Shown in pieces: positions 34,150 through 44,198 of a stretch of DNA of 64,000 bases; the first letter of the stretch is position 1; the number at the start of each line of letters is the position of its first letter. The notes beneath the pieces are model-generated. The model had not been told where the DNA came from. It saw nothing but the letters and a program-made list of their open reading frames with translations, and ran no database searches. The translations under genes and the position numbers were made by a program. Source of the DNA: Silanimonas sp. (GTDB lineage: Bacteria; Pseudomonadota; Gammaproteobacteria; Xanthomonadales; Xanthomonadaceae); contig JAGXTI010000014.1 of NCBI GenBank assembly GCA_018334015.1, positions 186,001-250,000 of the forward strand. The letters are read 5' to 3'.

Positions 34150-35991
34150 ATGACCGCACCGACCCTGCTCCGTCATCCCCTGCTGCGACTGCTGGCTCTG
34201 GTCGCTGGCCTGCTGCTGGTCCTGGGCCTCGGCCTGCCACTGTTGCGCGGCGTGCAACTCGACCTCACCGCTGCCCGCGAACACACCTTGGCGCCGGCCA
34301 CCGTCGCCCTGCTGCAAGGGATCGACGAACCGATCACCCTGCGGCTTTTCTTCTCGGCCCGGGCTGCCCGCGATTTCCCGCAGGTGCAGGCCTACGGCCA
34401 GCGCGTGCAGGAACTGCTGCGGACCATGGCCGCGCGTTCCGATGGACGGCTGATCGTCGAAGTGATCGACCCCGAGCCTTTTTCCGAGGACGAGGACCGC
34501 GCTCTGGCCCTCGGCCTGACGGCGGTACCCTTGCCCGCGGGCGGCCAGTTCTTTTTCGGCATCGTCGGCAGCAACCGCATCGATGGCGAGTTGCCGATTC
34601 CTTTCCTCGAACCCGGCCGCGAAGCCTTCCTCGAGTACAACCTCACCCGCCTGATCACCGCCCTCGGCCCCGCCGAGCGCCCGGTGGTGGCGCTGTGGTC
34701 GGGCCTGCCGATGGCGCCGGCCTTCGACCCGGCCGCCGGTGCGCCGGCACCGGGCTGGGTGGTCGACCAGCAGATTCGCGAACTGTTCGATCTGCGCCGG
34801 TTGGACCCGGGCTTCGTCACCATCGACGCCGAGGTCGATCTGCTGCTGCTGGTCCACCCGCGCGAATTGTCCGAGGACAGCCTCTACGCGATCGACCAGT
34901 TCGCCCTGCGTGGCGGTCGCGTGCTGGTCTTTGTCGATCCCGACGCCGAGCATCAGCCGATCGATGACCCCTTCGCCGGCAATGCCCCGCAACCTTCCGA
35001 CCTCGGCCCGCTGTTGGCCGCCTGGGGGGTGGACTGGGACCCCGACCGGGTGCTCGCCGATCCCGCCCACGCCCTGCCGGTGCAGACCCGCGAGGGCGGC
35101 CCGCAGGAGCCGCTCGTCACCCTGCTCGAATTCGGACCCGCAGCGCTCTCGCAAACCGACGTCGTCACCGCTCAACTGGAACGGATCAACCTCAGTTCGG
35201 TCGGCGTGCTGCGCCCACGCGAGGGCGCCAGCACCCGCTTCGAGCCCTTGATCAGCAGTTCGGCGCAGAGCGGGGAACTGCCGGTCGGCGTGCTCGGTAC
35301 GGCCGGTGCCACCCCTGCCATGCTGCTGCGGGCCTTTCGCGCCGAGGGCGGGCCGCGGGTGGTCGCCGCACGCCTTTCCGGTCCGGTGCGCAGCGCCTTT
35401 CCGGAACGCAGCGGTGCCGGTCATCTCGAAAGCAGCCAGCGCGAGCTGCAGGCCATCGTTTTCGCTGACACCGACCTGCTGGCCGACAGCTTCTGGACCG
35501 AACCCGCGCTGATGCCCGGTGGTTTCGCCCAACCTTTCGCCAACAACGGTGATCTGCTCTACAACGCGGTCGAGAACCTCTCCGGCAAGGCCGACCTGAT
35601 CGCCCTGCGCACGCGCACGGTGGCCACCCGCCCCTTCCACCGTGTCGAGGCCCTGCGCCGGCAGGCCGAGCAGGCCGGTCTGGCCCGCCAGCAGGTGCTC
35701 GAGCAAAGGCTCTCTGAACTCGAGCGCGAACTTCGGGTTCTGCAGGACGGCGAGGGCGATACGCCCACGCTGGGTACCGAGCAACAGGCGCAGGTGCGTG
35801 GTTTCCTCGCCGAGAAAGCCGAGGTCCGCCGCGATCTGCGCGAACTGCAGCGCCAGCTCAACGCCGATATCGACGCCCTCGAGGCCCGGCTGAAGCTGCT
35901 CACCATCGCCGTGTTGCCCGGCCTGCTGGCTCTGGCCTTCGCCGTGGGCGGGCTCTGGCGTTTGCGTCGCCGTCGTCATGCGCCGGTCTGA
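34150..35991 (+). CDS. GldG-like ABC transporter auxiliary protein
   Basis: 613 residues. N-terminal membrane helix (about residues 13-35), a long extracytoplasmic region with the ABC_transp_aux domain (LDLTAAREHTLAPATVALLQGIDEPITLRLFFS; FEYNL-type EAFLEYNLTRLITAL), a predicted coiled coil (about 497-580, rich in Arg, Glu, Leu) and a C-terminal helix with an RRRRH end (about 585-606). In Flavobacterium the homologues GldA, GldF and GldG act in gliding, but in other bacteria they form transporters of unknown cargo. No other gliding genes are here. It overlaps the next gene by 14 bases. Confidence 0.88.
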   Translation: MTAPTLLRHPLLRLLALVAGLLLVLGLGLPLLRGVQLDLTAAREHTLAPATVALLQGIDEPITLRLFFSARAARDFPQVQAYGQRVQELLRTMAARSDGRLIVEVIDPEPFSEDEDRALALGLTAVPLPAGGQFFFGIVGSNRIDGELPIPFLEPGREAFLEYNLTRLITALGPAERPVVALWSGLPMAPAFDPAAGAPAPGWVVDQQIRELFDLRRLDPGFVTIDAEVDLLLLVHPRELSEDSLYAIDQFALRGGRVLVFVDPDAEHQPIDDPFAGNAPQPSDLGPLLAAWGVDWDPDRVLADPAHALPVQTREGGPQEPLVTLLEFGPAALSQTDVVTAQLERINLSSVGVLRPREGASTRFEPLISSSAQSGELPVGVLGTAGATPAMLLRAFRAEGGPRVVAARLSGPVRSAFPERSGAGHLESSQRELQAIVFADTDLLADSFWTEPALMPGGFAQPFANNGDLLYNAVENLSGKADLIALRTRTVATRPFHRVEALRRQAEQAGLARQQVLEQRLSELERELRVLQDGEGDTPTLGTEQQAQVRGFLAEKAEVRRDLRELQRQLNADIDALEARLKLLTIAVLPGLLALAFAVGGLWRLRRRRHAPV

Positions 35992-36871
35992 GGCCATCGC
36001 GCTGGCCCTGCTGGTCGGCCTGCTGCTGGCCGGCTGCCGACCTGCGCCCGAAGCGCCAACGCCACTGCTGCCGGCCCTGGCCGATCAGGCCGATACGCTC
36101 GACCGGATCAGCCTGGCGCAAGCCGGTGGTAAGCGGATGCTGGTCCGCCAGGAGGGGCGCTGGTGGATCGAGAACGAGCATTGGCCGGTTTCCCGCGGCT
36201 GGCTCGATCCGCTGCTGGTCGCTCTGCTCGATGCCCGCTGCGACGAACCGCGCACCGCCCGCCCCGAGCATTTCGCCCGGCTCGGTCTGGTCTGGCCGCC
36301 AACAGAGATCGACCCGATGGCCGGCATGGCCTTCGCCCGTCCGACCGGGCGGCTTGGTTTCTACTTCGGACCGACGCCAACCTACCTGTACATCGGCCAT
36401 CCGCACCCGCGCGGCGGCAGTTTCGTGCGGGTCGAGGGCGCGCCCGCCAGCTGCCTGAGCCACGCCGACCTGCGGCTGCCGGTCACCCTGTCCGAGTGGC
36501 GTGAACCCCTGCTGCTGGACGCCCCTTGGTGGGCACCGCTGGAGGTGGGTGTGGCCGAAGCCGAAGCCGGCCCGGTGCAATGGCTGCGCCCGGACGAGCC
36601 CGCCCATGCCGCGCTCTGGTCGGCGGCCGCGAGCCTGCGCCAGATCGAGCTGCGGCCGGCCGTGCTGCCGCTGCCGCCCGCGCAGCGTCGCCTGCATTTG
36701 CGCGCCGCCGATGGTCGCCTCAAAGTGATCGAATTGCGGGGCCGGCCCGAGCGCACTTGGGCACGCGTCGATGCGCCGGAGCCGCGCTATGCCGGTCGAG
36801 AGTTCCGCCTGCCGCACGATGTGGCGGTGGCCCTGTGGATGCCGCTGGCGGATGCCGGCGCCTCGCCCTGA
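35978..36871 (+). CDS. DUF4340-like lipoprotein of the ABC cassette
   Basis: 297 residues. Lipoprotein signal: residues 1-20 with lipobox LLAGC (Cys about 20). The rest is a soluble domain; EGRWWIENEHWPVSRGWLDPLLVALLDARCDEPRT matches the DUF4340 theme often encoded next to GldG-like genes. The overlap with the auxiliary gene (14 bases) supports co-expression. No enzyme motif. Function unknown, probably a partner of the transporter at the membrane surface. Confidence 0.75.
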   Translation: MRRSEAIALALLVGLLLAGCRPAPEAPTPLLPALADQADTLDRISLAQAGGKRMLVRQEGRWWIENEHWPVSRGWLDPLLVALLDARCDEPRTARPEHFARLGLVWPPTEIDPMAGMAFARPTGRLGFYFGPTPTYLYIGHPHPRGGSFVRVEGAPASCLSHADLRLPVTLSEWREPLLLDAPWWAPLEVGVAEAEAGPVQWLRPDEPAHAALWSAAASLRQIELRPAVLPLPPAQRRLHLRAADGRLKVIELRGRPERTWARVDAPEPRYAGREFRLPHDVAVALWMPLADAGASP

Positions 36872-36894
36872 AGCCTGCGCCCCGAGCCTCGCCC

Positions 36895-37521
36895 ATGCCC
36901 CGCGGTTTCGATCTCGACGCCGCCCATGCCCACCTCGCTCACCATGACCCGGTCTTGGCCGGCTGGATCGCGCGGCTTGGCCCGCTGGCGCCGGAAGGCT
37001 GGCAGAAACCCTTCGACAGCGTCGATGCGCTGGCCCGCGCCATCCTCCATCAGCAACTCACCGGCAAAGCGGCGGCCACCATCATCGGTCGCATCGAGGC
37101 GGCCACCGGTTCGCGTACGCTCAAGCCCGCGGTGCTGGCCGGCATCGACGATGCCCGCCTGCGCGCCTGCGGCGTTTCCGCCAACAAGCTGCTGGCCCTG
37201 CGCGACCTGTGCCGGCGCGCCGAGGCCGGCGAGCTGCCGAGCGCCCGGCAAATGCCGGGGATCGACGACGCCCGCCTCATCGAGCAGCTCACCCGGGTGC
37301 GCGGCATCGGCCGCTGGACCGTCGAGATGCTGCTGATCTTCCGGCTCGGCCGCCCGGACGTGCTGCCGCTCGACGACCTCGGCGTGCGCAAGGGCGTGCA
37401 AAAGCTCGATGGTCTCGCTGCGCCGCCACCGCCGAAGGCGGTGTGGCAGCGTGGCGCGGTTTGGGCGCCCTACCGCAGTTTGGCCAGCCTCTACCTGTGG
37501 CGGATCGCCGACGCCGGCTGA
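36895..37521 (+). CDS. DNA-3-methyladenine glycosylase II family (AlkA-like)
   Basis: 208 residues. The helix-hairpin-helix GPD fold: LARAILHQQLTGKAAATI (about residues 46-63), LTRVRGIGRWTVEMLLIFRLGRPDVLP with the hairpin, then the catalytic Asp in PLDDLGVRKG (about residue 160-163). It removes alkylated bases in base-excision repair. Length and motifs fit the short AlkA form that lacks the Ada-like N-terminus. Start ATG 36895; the open frame upstream is antisense-like. It is convergent with the VanY-like gene, 7 bases away. Confidence 0.93.
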   Translation: MPRGFDLDAAHAHLAHHDPVLAGWIARLGPLAPEGWQKPFDSVDALARAILHQQLTGKAAATIIGRIEAATGSRTLKPAVLAGIDDARLRACGVSANKLLALRDLCRRAEAGELPSARQMPGIDDARLIEQLTRVRGIGRWTVEMLLIFRLGRPDVLPLDDLGVRKGVQKLDGLAAPPPPKAVWQRGAVWAPYRSLASLYLWRIADAG

Positions 37522-37528
37522 AGGCCCT

Positions 37529-38347
37529 TCAGCTGTTTGGTGGATGCCAGCACCAGTGCCAGGGCTCGTAGGTGATGCCGTGCGGGTTGCCCTGCGGGTA
37601 GCTCAGCCGGAAACCGAAGTCGCCGGCACGGGCCTGCAACCAGGCGAAGGCCGGCGTCGCCGCGAAGCTCTCCTCGGCCGCGGGCTCGCCCGGCGTAGCG
37701 ATGTCGATGGCACGCCCGCTGTGGTGCTCGGAATGGCCCGGTGCGGCATTGACCCGGAGCACCTCGGCGAGCGGCAGCCCGCGCGCCAGCTTGCGTTCGA
37801 CGATGCCGCGCTGGTGGGCGTGGCTGCGGTAGCCCGAGATCGCCTCCAGCGCCACGGCCTCGCGCCGGGCCGCTGCCACCATCGCCTGCCAGGCGCGGGC
37901 GACCGGGGCCAGCAGCCACAGCGTGCGCAGCCCGCGGTCGCGGCCGGCGGCGTGCAGCAGGCGCGGTTCCGGGTGGATCGGCAGGCCGCTGCTCCGGGCG
38001 TAATCCTCGGGCAGGCCGATGGCCGCGTTGTCGGCCTGCAGCTCGCCGAGGGGCAGGCTGCCGCGCAGCAGCGGTGATGTGGCCGGGTCGCGTTCGGTGA
38101 GTGCGGCGAGCGTGGCCATGGCGGCTTCGAGCCCCGGTTCGCGCCACAGGGCCGGCAGCAGCGGATGCAGCCCATCAGGGCCGACGGCGGCGAGCAGGCG
38201 GCCGTCGCGTTTGCGCCGCAGCACCACCCTCGATGCGGCCAGCCGCCGGGCGATGGATGCGGCCTTGGCCCGGCACAGCGCGGCCGGCCAGAGTTCGATC
38301 GCCGGCGTGTTGAGCAGCAGGGCAGGGTGCCGGTGCGGTCGCGCCAT
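37529..38347 (-). CDS. D-alanyl-D-alanine carboxypeptidase, VanY/LdcB family
   Basis: 272 residues. The C-terminal half has the VanY zinc-peptidase motifs: [11 protein letters not shown] (about residues 170-180), [16 protein letters not shown] (the HxxxxxxD ligands, about 204-219) and [10 protein letters not shown] (final EPWH). The N-terminal ~130 residues are Arg-rich and not recognised. No clear signal peptide is visible, odd for a cell-wall enzyme; an exported form may need another start. Substrate is likely the peptide stem of peptidoglycan. Confidence 0.82.
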   Translation of the reverse strand: MARPHRHPALLLNTPAIELWPAALCRAKAASIARRLAASRVVLRRKRDGRLLAAVGPDGLHPLLPALWREPGLEAAMATLAALTERDPATSPLLRGSLPLGELQADNAAIGLPEDYARSSGLPIHPEPRLLHAAGRDRGLRTLWLLAPVARAWQAMVAAARREAVALEAISGYRSHAHQRGIVERKLARGLPLAEVLRVNAAPGHSEHHSGRAIDIATPGEPAAEESFAATPAFAWLQARAGDFGFRLSYPQGNPHGITYEPWHWCWHPPNS

Positions 38348-38352
38348 GCGCT

Positions 38353-39264
38353 TCAGGGTTGCCGGTCGAAACGCAGCAGCGGGCTGGGGGTCTGCTCGCC
38401 GGCCACCCAGAGCGAACGGCCGTCGGCGGCGAAGGCGATCGCCTCGGCCTGCGGCATCCAGGGAAAATCAAGGCGTGCCGGGTTTTGCAGGGCCGCCGTC
38501 CAGCTGCCGTCGGCAGCGCGGGTGTACAGGTAGGCCGCCCGGTAGTTGAGCACCGCCAGGGTCAGGCCATCAGGGCTCAGGTCGGCGGCGCTGACCTGGG
38601 CGCGGAAACGGCCATAAACCGGATTGCGGATCAGGTCCTCGGCGCTCGGCTGGGCGATGCCGGCGAGCAGGCCGATGCGTTCGGCCACCTGCAGGCTGTC
38701 GTCGGCGGGCCGCAGCGGCAGCCGGAAGAGTTCCGGCGGCACGCGTTTTTTCGAGACCAGCAGGATCTCGCCACGGGCCGCGTCCACCGCCACCGCCTCG
38801 CAGTCGCGGGCACCGTCCGGCCAGCGGAAACGCAGGCTCCAGGCCACCGGCAGCGATGCGCCATCGCGCACCTGCAGCGGCTCGACGACCACGTGCAGGT
38901 TCAGGCTGCGGCGGATGCCGCCGTTGTCGCCGGTGTCGGCGATCAGCAGGTAGCGGCGGCCGTCGAGGGTGAAGGCGGCCAAGTCTTCCCAGTCGGTGTT
39001 GCTGAGGCCCGCGATGCCGACGCTGGCGACACGCTTGCCGTTCGTGTCCATCAGGTGCAGCTCGGCCGGGTGGCCGCTGTCGTTGATCACCCACCAGTGG
39101 CCGGGCCGCGAGGCCGCGGCCAGGCCGCTGGTCTCGGTGAGTCGGGCCTCGGTCATCAGGCCGGCGATACGGGGGGGCGACCAGCCGCTGGCCGCCGGGG
39201 TCGTGGCGCTGACGGGCGGCAGCAGGGCCACAGCGAGCAGGGTCGCCAGCAGGCAGGGGCGCAT
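38353..39264 (-). CDS. Exported beta-propeller-like protein of unknown function
   Basis: 303 residues. Signal peptide ([20 protein letters not shown]). Repeated strand patterns such as [65 protein letters not shown] and [17 protein letters not shown] suggest a six-bladed propeller similar to esterase-like phytase or SdiA-regulated proteins. No catalytic set identified. It lies 5 bases upstream of the VanY-like gene on the same strand and is divergent from purT. Confidence 0.7.
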   Translation of the reverse strand: MRPCLLATLLAVALLPPVSATTPAASGWSPPRIAGLMTEARLTETSGLAAASRPGHWWVINDSGHPAELHLMDTNGKRVASVGIAGLSNTDWEDLAAFTLDGRRYLLIADTGDNGGIRRSLNLHVVVEPLQVRDGASLPVAWSLRFRWPDGARDCEAVAVDAARGEILLVSKKRVPPELFRLPLRPADDSLQVAERIGLLAGIAQPSAEDLIRNPVYGRFRAQVSAADLSPDGLTLAVLNYRAAYLYTRAADGSWTAALQNPARLDFPWMPQAEAIAFAADGRSLWVAGEQTPSPLLRFDRQP

Positions 39265-39369
39265 GGAGGAGGCAAGAACACCGGCAGGGAGGGCGCAAGC
39301 ATCGCCGCTGCCGCCGGCGGGTGGCAAGCCGCCCTTACACTGATGCCCCGATTCCACGGAAAGCGCCCG

Positions 39370-40560
39370 ATGACGCCCGCCATCCACCTGGGCACCCCGC
39401 TCTCGCCCCAGGCCACCCGTGTGCTGCTGCTGGGCAGCGGCGAGTTGGGCAAAGAACTGGCGATCGAGCTGCAACGGCTGGGTGTCGAGGTGATCGCCGC
39501 CGACCGCTACGCCAACGCACCGGCCATGCAGGTCGCCCACCGATCGCATGTGCTGGACATGCTCGACCCGGTGGCGCTGCGCTCGCTCATCGAACACGAG
39601 CGGCCGCAGCTCGTGGTGCCGGAGATCGAGGCCATCCACACGCCCACCCTCGTCGAACTGGAGGCGCAGGGCCAGCGCGTGGTGCCGACCGCCCGCGCCG
39701 CCCGCTTGACCATGGACCGCGAGGGCATCCGCCGGCTCGCGGCGGAAACCCTCGGCCTGCCGACCTCGCCCTACCGTTTTGTCGACACCGAGGCCGAGTA
39801 CCGCGCGGCGGTGGCGGCACTCGGCCTGCCCTGCGTGGTCAAGCCGCTGATGTCGAGTTCGGGCAAGGGCCAGAGCGTGGTGCGCAGCGAGGCCGACATC
39901 GCCAGAGCCTGGGCCCACGCCCAGACCGGCGGCCGCGCCGGCCAGGGCCGCTGCATCGTCGAGGGCTTCATCGATTTCGACGACGAGATCACCCTGCTCA
40001 CCGTGCGCCACCGTGATGGCACCCTGTTCTGTCCGGCCATCGGCCATCTGCAGATCGACGGCGATTACTGCGAGAGCTGGATGCCGCAGGCGATGAGCGA
40101 GCAGGCCCTGACCGAGGCCCGGCGCATCGCCAAGGCGGTGACCGACGAACTGGGCGGTTACGGTCTGTTCGGCGTCGAGCTGTTTCTCAAGGGCGGGCAG
40201 GTGTGGTTCTCGGAAGTGAGCCCGCGCCCGCACGACACCGGCCTGGTCACCTTGATCGGGCAGGACCACTCCGAGTTCGCTCTTCATGCCCGCGCCATCC
40301 TCGGCCTGCCGATCCACGAGCTGCAGACCTTCGGGCCGTCCGCTTCCTGCGCGATCCTCGCCCGAGGGCAGGGCGTGCCGCTGTTCGAGAATGTCGAGGC
40401 CGCACTGCGCGAACCCGGCACCGACCTGCGCCTGTTCGGCAAGCCGCGGGTCGAGGGCAGCCGCCGCGTCGCGGTCACTCTGGCCCGCGACGTCGATACC
40501 GGGGCGGCCCGTGCCAAGGCGCGACGGGCTGCGGCGGCGATGAGGGTGCGGCTGGTGTAG
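39370..40560 (+). CDS. purT: Formate-dependent phosphoribosylglycinamide formyltransferase
   Basis: 396 residues, the family length. PurT makes formyl-GAR from GAR, formate and ATP, replacing the folate-dependent PurN step. ATP-grasp protein: [20 protein letters not shown] (GAR-binding N-domain), [15 protein letters not shown] (glycine-rich ATP loop, about residues 155-169), [16 protein letters not shown] and [16 protein letters not shown] (metal and nucleotide site, about 280-295). ATG 39370 matches the family start; an ATG nine codons earlier exists. It stands alone, away from purF. Confidence 0.97.
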   Translation: MTPAIHLGTPLSPQATRVLLLGSGELGKELAIELQRLGVEVIAADRYANAPAMQVAHRSHVLDMLDPVALRSLIEHERPQLVVPEIEAIHTPTLVELEAQGQRVVPTARAARLTMDREGIRRLAAETLGLPTSPYRFVDTEAEYRAAVAALGLPCVVKPLMSSSGKGQSVVRSEADIARAWAHAQTGGRAGQGRCIVEGFIDFDDEITLLTVRHRDGTLFCPAIGHLQIDGDYCESWMPQAMSEQALTEARRIAKAVTDELGGYGLFGVELFLKGGQVWFSEVSPRPHDTGLVTLIGQDHSEFALHARAILGLPIHELQTFGPSASCAILARGQGVPLFENVEAALREPGTDLRLFGKPRVEGSRRVAVTLARDVDTGAARAKARRAAAAMRVRLV

Positions 40561-40632
40561 GCCGCGCGCCGCACCCGCGGGCCATGGGGTCACAGGGAGG
40601 CGCACAGGACGTGCGCCGTCCGGCGAGCAAGC

Positions 40633-41340
40633 TCAGCGCGACCCCGCCGAGGCAGTGCGCGGAAAACCGAGCGCAAAGCTCGGCGGTTCGCCGGCCGGGA
40701 AGCGCAGACTGAGTTCGACATCGAGCGTGCTGCCGCAGCCGCTCACGGCCCAGAGCTCGACCCGGTCGGCGATGGCGGCGGCCGAGCTTGCGTCCTTGCG
40801 CAAGACTGCGGGCGGGGCCGGCCGGACGGCGATCGCGGCCGGGTTTTCGCAGGCCATCAGGGTGCTGGCGACCGGCAGCAGGGCGTCGAGCACCTCGCGT
40901 CGGGTGTCCTCGTCGAGCGTGTTGCCGCTCATCGGCAGGTAAGGCTCGCCGCGCAGCGTGGCGCGCAGCCGGGTGCAGGTGAAGGCCAGGGTCGCGGCAT
41001 CGGCGGCGGCCTGCTGGCGTTCGCTCTGGGCGCGGATGGCGGCGTCGATGTCAGCACGCGACAGGCCTTGCGTGGCGGCGAGGTTCTCGACCAGGGCGGC
41101 GGCTTCGGCGAGGGTAACGGCACGGCGTTGCCGCCAGCCGGCCAGTTCGGCCTCCAGAGGCGCATCGCGCAAGGCCGGCAGGGTCTTGCAGCGTTCGACC
41201 AGCAACGGGAACAGCAGGCTCTCGGCATGGCGTTCGACCAGCCGCTGCTGCGCCCGCTCGGAGGCCACCAGCGGTGCTGCCGCCAGCAGCAGGCCGAGCA
41301 GCAGGCCGGTGCTCGACCGCAGGCAGGGCCTCCGGCTCAC
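40633..41340 (-). CDS. Exported protein of unknown function, coupled to a nuclease-like gene
   Basis: 235 residues from GTG 41340, which overlaps the stop of the upstream gene (GTGA). Residues 1-27 form a signal peptide (Arg-rich, then LLLGLLLAAAPLVA). The mature part is mostly helical up to about residue 115, with five scattered cysteines (RCKTLP, FTCTRL, MACENP, SGCGS) that could form disulfides. I recognise no family. Tight coupling suggests it works with the preceding exported phosphodiesterase-like protein. No upstream promoter is visible. Confidence 0.6.
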   Translation of the reverse strand: MSRRPCLRSSTGLLLGLLLAAAPLVASERAQQRLVERHAESLLFPLLVERCKTLPALRDAPLEAELAGWRQRRAVTLAEAAALVENLAATQGLSRADIDAAIRAQSERQQAAADAATLAFTCTRLRATLRGEPYLPMSGNTLDEDTRREVLDALLPVASTLMACENPAAIAVRPAPPAVLRKDASSAAAIADRVELWAVSGCGSTLDVELSLRFPAGEPPSFALGFPRTASAGSR

Positions 41341-42584
41341 GGCTGGGCGGTTTCGAGCCGCAACCAGACCAGATGGTGGTCGCTGGTATCGATCCAATCG
41401 GCGCCGGGCTGGCCCGGGGGCGGCCAGAACACACCACTGTCCAGCACCCGGAAGCCCTGCGAGGGCAGCACGTAATCGAGCTGCAGGTTGCCGGTGCGCG
41501 GGCCGAAGGCGCCGGTATCGTGCGCCGGATCGCCGCGGTGCTGGTCATTGATACCGCCGCTGGCGCGTGCCGCCAGCACCGCGCCCTCGCTGCGCGGAAA
41601 GGCGTGCGGCAGCATGCGCGGGTGTTCGATCAGGGCATGGATGGCTTCGCGCAGGCCGTTGCCGTCGACCGGATCGTTGTTGAGGTCGCCGGCGAGGATG
41701 AAACGGGCACCGTCCTCCAGCCCACCGCAGCGGCCCTGGTCATCGCAGAGCCAGTCGGCCGCGCGGTTGTCGAGGTAGTGCTGCCAGAGCGCCAGTTCGT
41801 CGGCATTGCGCCGGCCGTTGCGGTCCTCGGGGCCATCGAACACCGGCGGCGTCGGGTGCGAGGCGAGAAAGTGCACGATCCCGTCCGGCAGCCGGACCGG
41901 CACGTCCCAGTGCGATTTCGAGGACAGCCGCAGCCGCGGCCAGATCGCGTCATCGTGCCACCAGCGGCCATCGGGGTGCCGGGGCCGTCGGGCATCGGGC
42001 AGATCGGCCCAGCGCAGGTGCTGGAAGGTGCGCACGTTGCCGGTTTCGATCGGGAAGCGCGACAGCACCAGCATGCCGTACTGGCCAGGTTGCAGGCCGA
42101 AGCCGAAGCTGTCTTCGCCGTGCAGCCGGCCCTCACCGCCGATCCGACCGTCACCGTTCAGGTCCATGCCACTCGGCACGCCGGTGTTGACCGGAGCGAG
42201 GAAACGGTAGGGGTAGTGGATCGCCGCCTCGCCGAACTGGCCGACGGCCAGGTAGTCGCGCTGGAACACATCGGCCAGCGCGCCCTCGGCATCGAAGTCG
42301 AACTCGTTGATCAGCAAAAGGTCCGGGCGGACCCGCTGGATGATCGCCGCGACCTTGCGGGCTTCGATGTTCTGCCCGCCCTGCAGGCGACGCAGCACGC
42401 CGCCTGCCTCGTCGCTGTAGAGCCGGGCATTGAACTGGGCGACGGTGAAACGTACGGGCGGTGCATCGATGGCGGTCATGGCGGGGGGCTGCGGTACTGC
42501 CGCCGGCGTGGCGGACAGGGTGGAGGGCAGAAGGAACAGGGCGGCCGCGAGCAGCAGGGCGGCGCGGAGCGGGGGCGGGCTCAT
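41337..42584 (-). CDS. Exported endonuclease/exonuclease/phosphatase-family protein
   Basis: 415 residues. Signal peptide ([25 protein letters not shown]). EEP fold: [10 protein letters not shown] (about residues 47-56), [12 protein letters not shown] with the metal Glu (about 90-101), [23 protein letters not shown] (Asp/Asn pair, about 317-326) and [12 protein letters not shown] (the catalytic SDHH, about 400-411). This suggests a secreted metal-dependent nuclease or phosphodiesterase; alkaline-phosphatase-like roles are also possible. The insert with [13 protein letters not shown] resembles an EF-hand-type Ca2+ loop. ATGA overlap with bpt, GTGA overlap with the next gene. Confidence 0.83.
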   Translation of the reverse strand: MSPPPLRAALLLAAALFLLPSTLSATPAAVPQPPAMTAIDAPPVRFTVAQFNARLYSDEAGGVLRRLQGGQNIEARKVAAIIQRVRPDLLLINEFDFDAEGALADVFQRDYLAVGQFGEAAIHYPYRFLAPVNTGVPSGMDLNGDGRIGGEGRLHGEDSFGFGLQPGQYGMLVLSRFPIETGNVRTFQHLRWADLPDARRPRHPDGRWWHDDAIWPRLRLSSKSHWDVPVRLPDGIVHFLASHPTPPVFDGPEDRNGRRNADELALWQHYLDNRAADWLCDDQGRCGGLEDGARFILAGDLNNDPVDGNGLREAIHALIEHPRMLPHAFPRSEGAVLAARASGGINDQHRGDPAHDTGAFGPRTGNLQLDYVLPSQGFRVLDSGVFWPPPGQPGADWIDTSDHHLVWLRLETAQP

Positions 42585-43300
42585 GCGTGGGTCTCGTCGA
42601 AAGCGATCCAGTGACCGTTCCAGAGCCGCTCGAGCGGCCGGAAGCGGCGTTTGTAGTCCATTTTCGGGTGGCCCTTGAGCCAGAAGCCGAGGTAGAGGTG
42701 CGGGCGCGCCGTGGCCTTCGCCCACTCGATCTGGGCGAGGATGGCCATGGTGCCGAGGCCACGCCGAATGGCCGTGGGCTCGAAGAAGGTGTAGACCGCC
42801 GACAGCGCGTTGGGCGTGACATCGGTCACCGCGACCGCCAGCAGGCGGCCTTTCTCGCGCAGCTCGAAGAAGCGGGTGGGGCTCCAGTCGCCGATCAGGA
42901 ACTGCTCGAACTCCGATTCGGCCGGATCGGCCATCGGGCTGTCCGGGTGGCGGGCGGCGAGGTAGCGAGCGTAGAGCTCGAAGTGCTCGTCGGTGCGCCG
43001 GGCGGGTGCCACCGACAGCACCAGGTCGCGGTTGCGGGCGGCGGTGCGGCGCTGGCCGCGGTCGGGCCGGAAGCCCGCCACCGGCAGGCGGATCGGCAGG
43101 CAAGCGTTGCAGCTCGGGCAGTGCGGCCGGTAGACATGCCGCCCGGAGCGGCGGAAACCCAGCATCAAGGCCGATTCGTAGACCGCCCCGAGCGCCGGAT
43201 CCTGCGGGTCGAGCACCAGGTCGCGGGCCTGCCGGTCCGGCCAGTAGCCGCAGGCATGGCCTTGCGTCAGATAGACCCGGATGTCGGTCAGCGCGCCCAT
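42581..43300 (-). CDS. bpt: Aspartate/glutamate leucyltransferase
   Basis: 239 residues. Bpt transfers leucine from Leu-tRNA to N-terminal Asp or Glu of proteins, marking them for ClpSAP under the N-end rule. Family landmarks: [40 protein letters not shown] (about residues 50-73, with two CxxC-like pairs) and [20 protein letters not shown], then [20 protein letters not shown]. It was formerly called Ate; the bacterial group with this sequence is Bpt. First gene of a run with the exported nuclease. Confidence 0.94.
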   Translation of the reverse strand: MGALTDIRVYLTQGHACGYWPDRQARDLVLDPQDPALGAVYESALMLGFRRSGRHVYRPHCPSCNACLPIRLPVAGFRPDRGQRRTAARNRDLVLSVAPARRTDEHFELYARYLAARHPDSPMADPAESEFEQFLIGDWSPTRFFELREKGRLLAVAVTDVTPNALSAVYTFFEPTAIRRGLGTMAILAQIEWAKATARPHLYLGFWLKGHPKMDYKRRFRPLERLWNGHWIAFDETHA

Positions 43301-43355
43301 GCAGCGAGTGTAGTCCCCGGCGATGGCACGGCGATGAGGACGCTTTGACGTGGAA

Positions 43356-44198
43356 TCAGGCCAGAGTACCCAGCCGCTGGCCGAGCCGCACCGGGGTTTC
43401 GGCCGGGATCGCCTCGATCGAGGCCAGCACGGCCCTCGGGAACAGCAGCACCACGGTACTGCCGAAGTTGAAGCGCGCCATCTCGGCGAAACGTTCGAGC
43501 GTGATGCCCTTGCCGCGCCAGTCCTTGCGGATCAGGCGGTTCGCGTAGGCCGGGATCTCCTCGCCCGACCACACCGTCTCGACGCCGGAGACCAGGATCG
43601 CGCCAACCATCACCGCCACGAAGGGGCCATGTTCGCTCTCGAAATGGCAGACGAGGCGCTCGTTGCGGGCGAACAGCCGCGGAATCGCGCGCGCCGCCCA
43701 GGGCGCCACGCTGAACAGCCGGCCCGGCACGTGCACGGTCTCGACCAGAGTGCCTTTCAGGCTCATGTGGACGCGGTGGTAATCGCGCGGCGAGAGGTAG
43801 ACGTTGGCGAACCAGCCGTCGCGATAGGCCTCGGCTTTGGCCTCGTCGGCGAGGAACTCGGCCGCGGTGAAGTGCTGGCCCTTGGCCTGGAAAATGCGGC
43901 CCTGCTCGATGCGGCCGATTTGCGCGATCTTGCCGTCGGCGGGGCAGAGCACGGCCTTCGGGTCGGGGTCGGCCCGTCGCGCGCCGGTTTTCAGCGGCCG
44001 GGTGAAGAAGGCGTTGAAGCTGGCGTAGCTTTCGGGGTCGGGGTTCGCGGCCTCGGCGAGGTTCACCTTGAACTTGCGCACCACGGTGGCGATCAGCCAG
44101 CGCTTGAGCGGCCTGAACTCCGAACGTGCGAGGCGGTGGGCGAGGTGCGACAGCAGGCGGTGCGGCAGGACGTGTTGCAGCAGGACCGCAGGACTCAC
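43356..44198 (-). CDS. psd: Phosphatidylserine decarboxylase
   Basis: 280 residues. It decarboxylates phosphatidylserine to phosphatidylethanolamine in the inner membrane. [10 protein letters not shown], the DGKIAQIG segment, [17 protein letters not shown] (about residues 136-146) and [12 protein letters not shown] with the LGST-type self-cleavage site (GST, Ser near residue 250) that makes the pyruvoyl group. GTG start at 44198 overlaps the SCO1 stop (GTGA). The N-terminus is amphipathic rather than a true membrane helix, as usual. Confidence 0.95.
   Translation of the reverse strand: MSPAVLLQHVLPHRLLSHLAHRLARSEFRPLKRWLIATVVRKFKVNLAEAANPDPESYASFNAFFTRPLKTGARRADPDPKAVLCPADGKIAQIGRIEQGRIFQAKGQHFTAAEFLADEAKAEAYRDGWFANVYLSPRDYHRVHMSLKGTLVETVHVPGRLFSVAPWAARAIPRLFARNERLVCHFESEHGPFVAVMVGAILVSGVETVWSGEEIPAYANRLIRKDWRGKGITLERFAEMARFNFGSTVVLLFPRAVLASIEAIPAETPVRLGQRLGTLA

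Noticed and set aside
34150..35991. Gliding motility locus
   Set aside because: The GldG-like gene has ABC partners but none of the specific gliding genes (gldB, gldK-N, spr). Such cassettes occur widely outside gliders.
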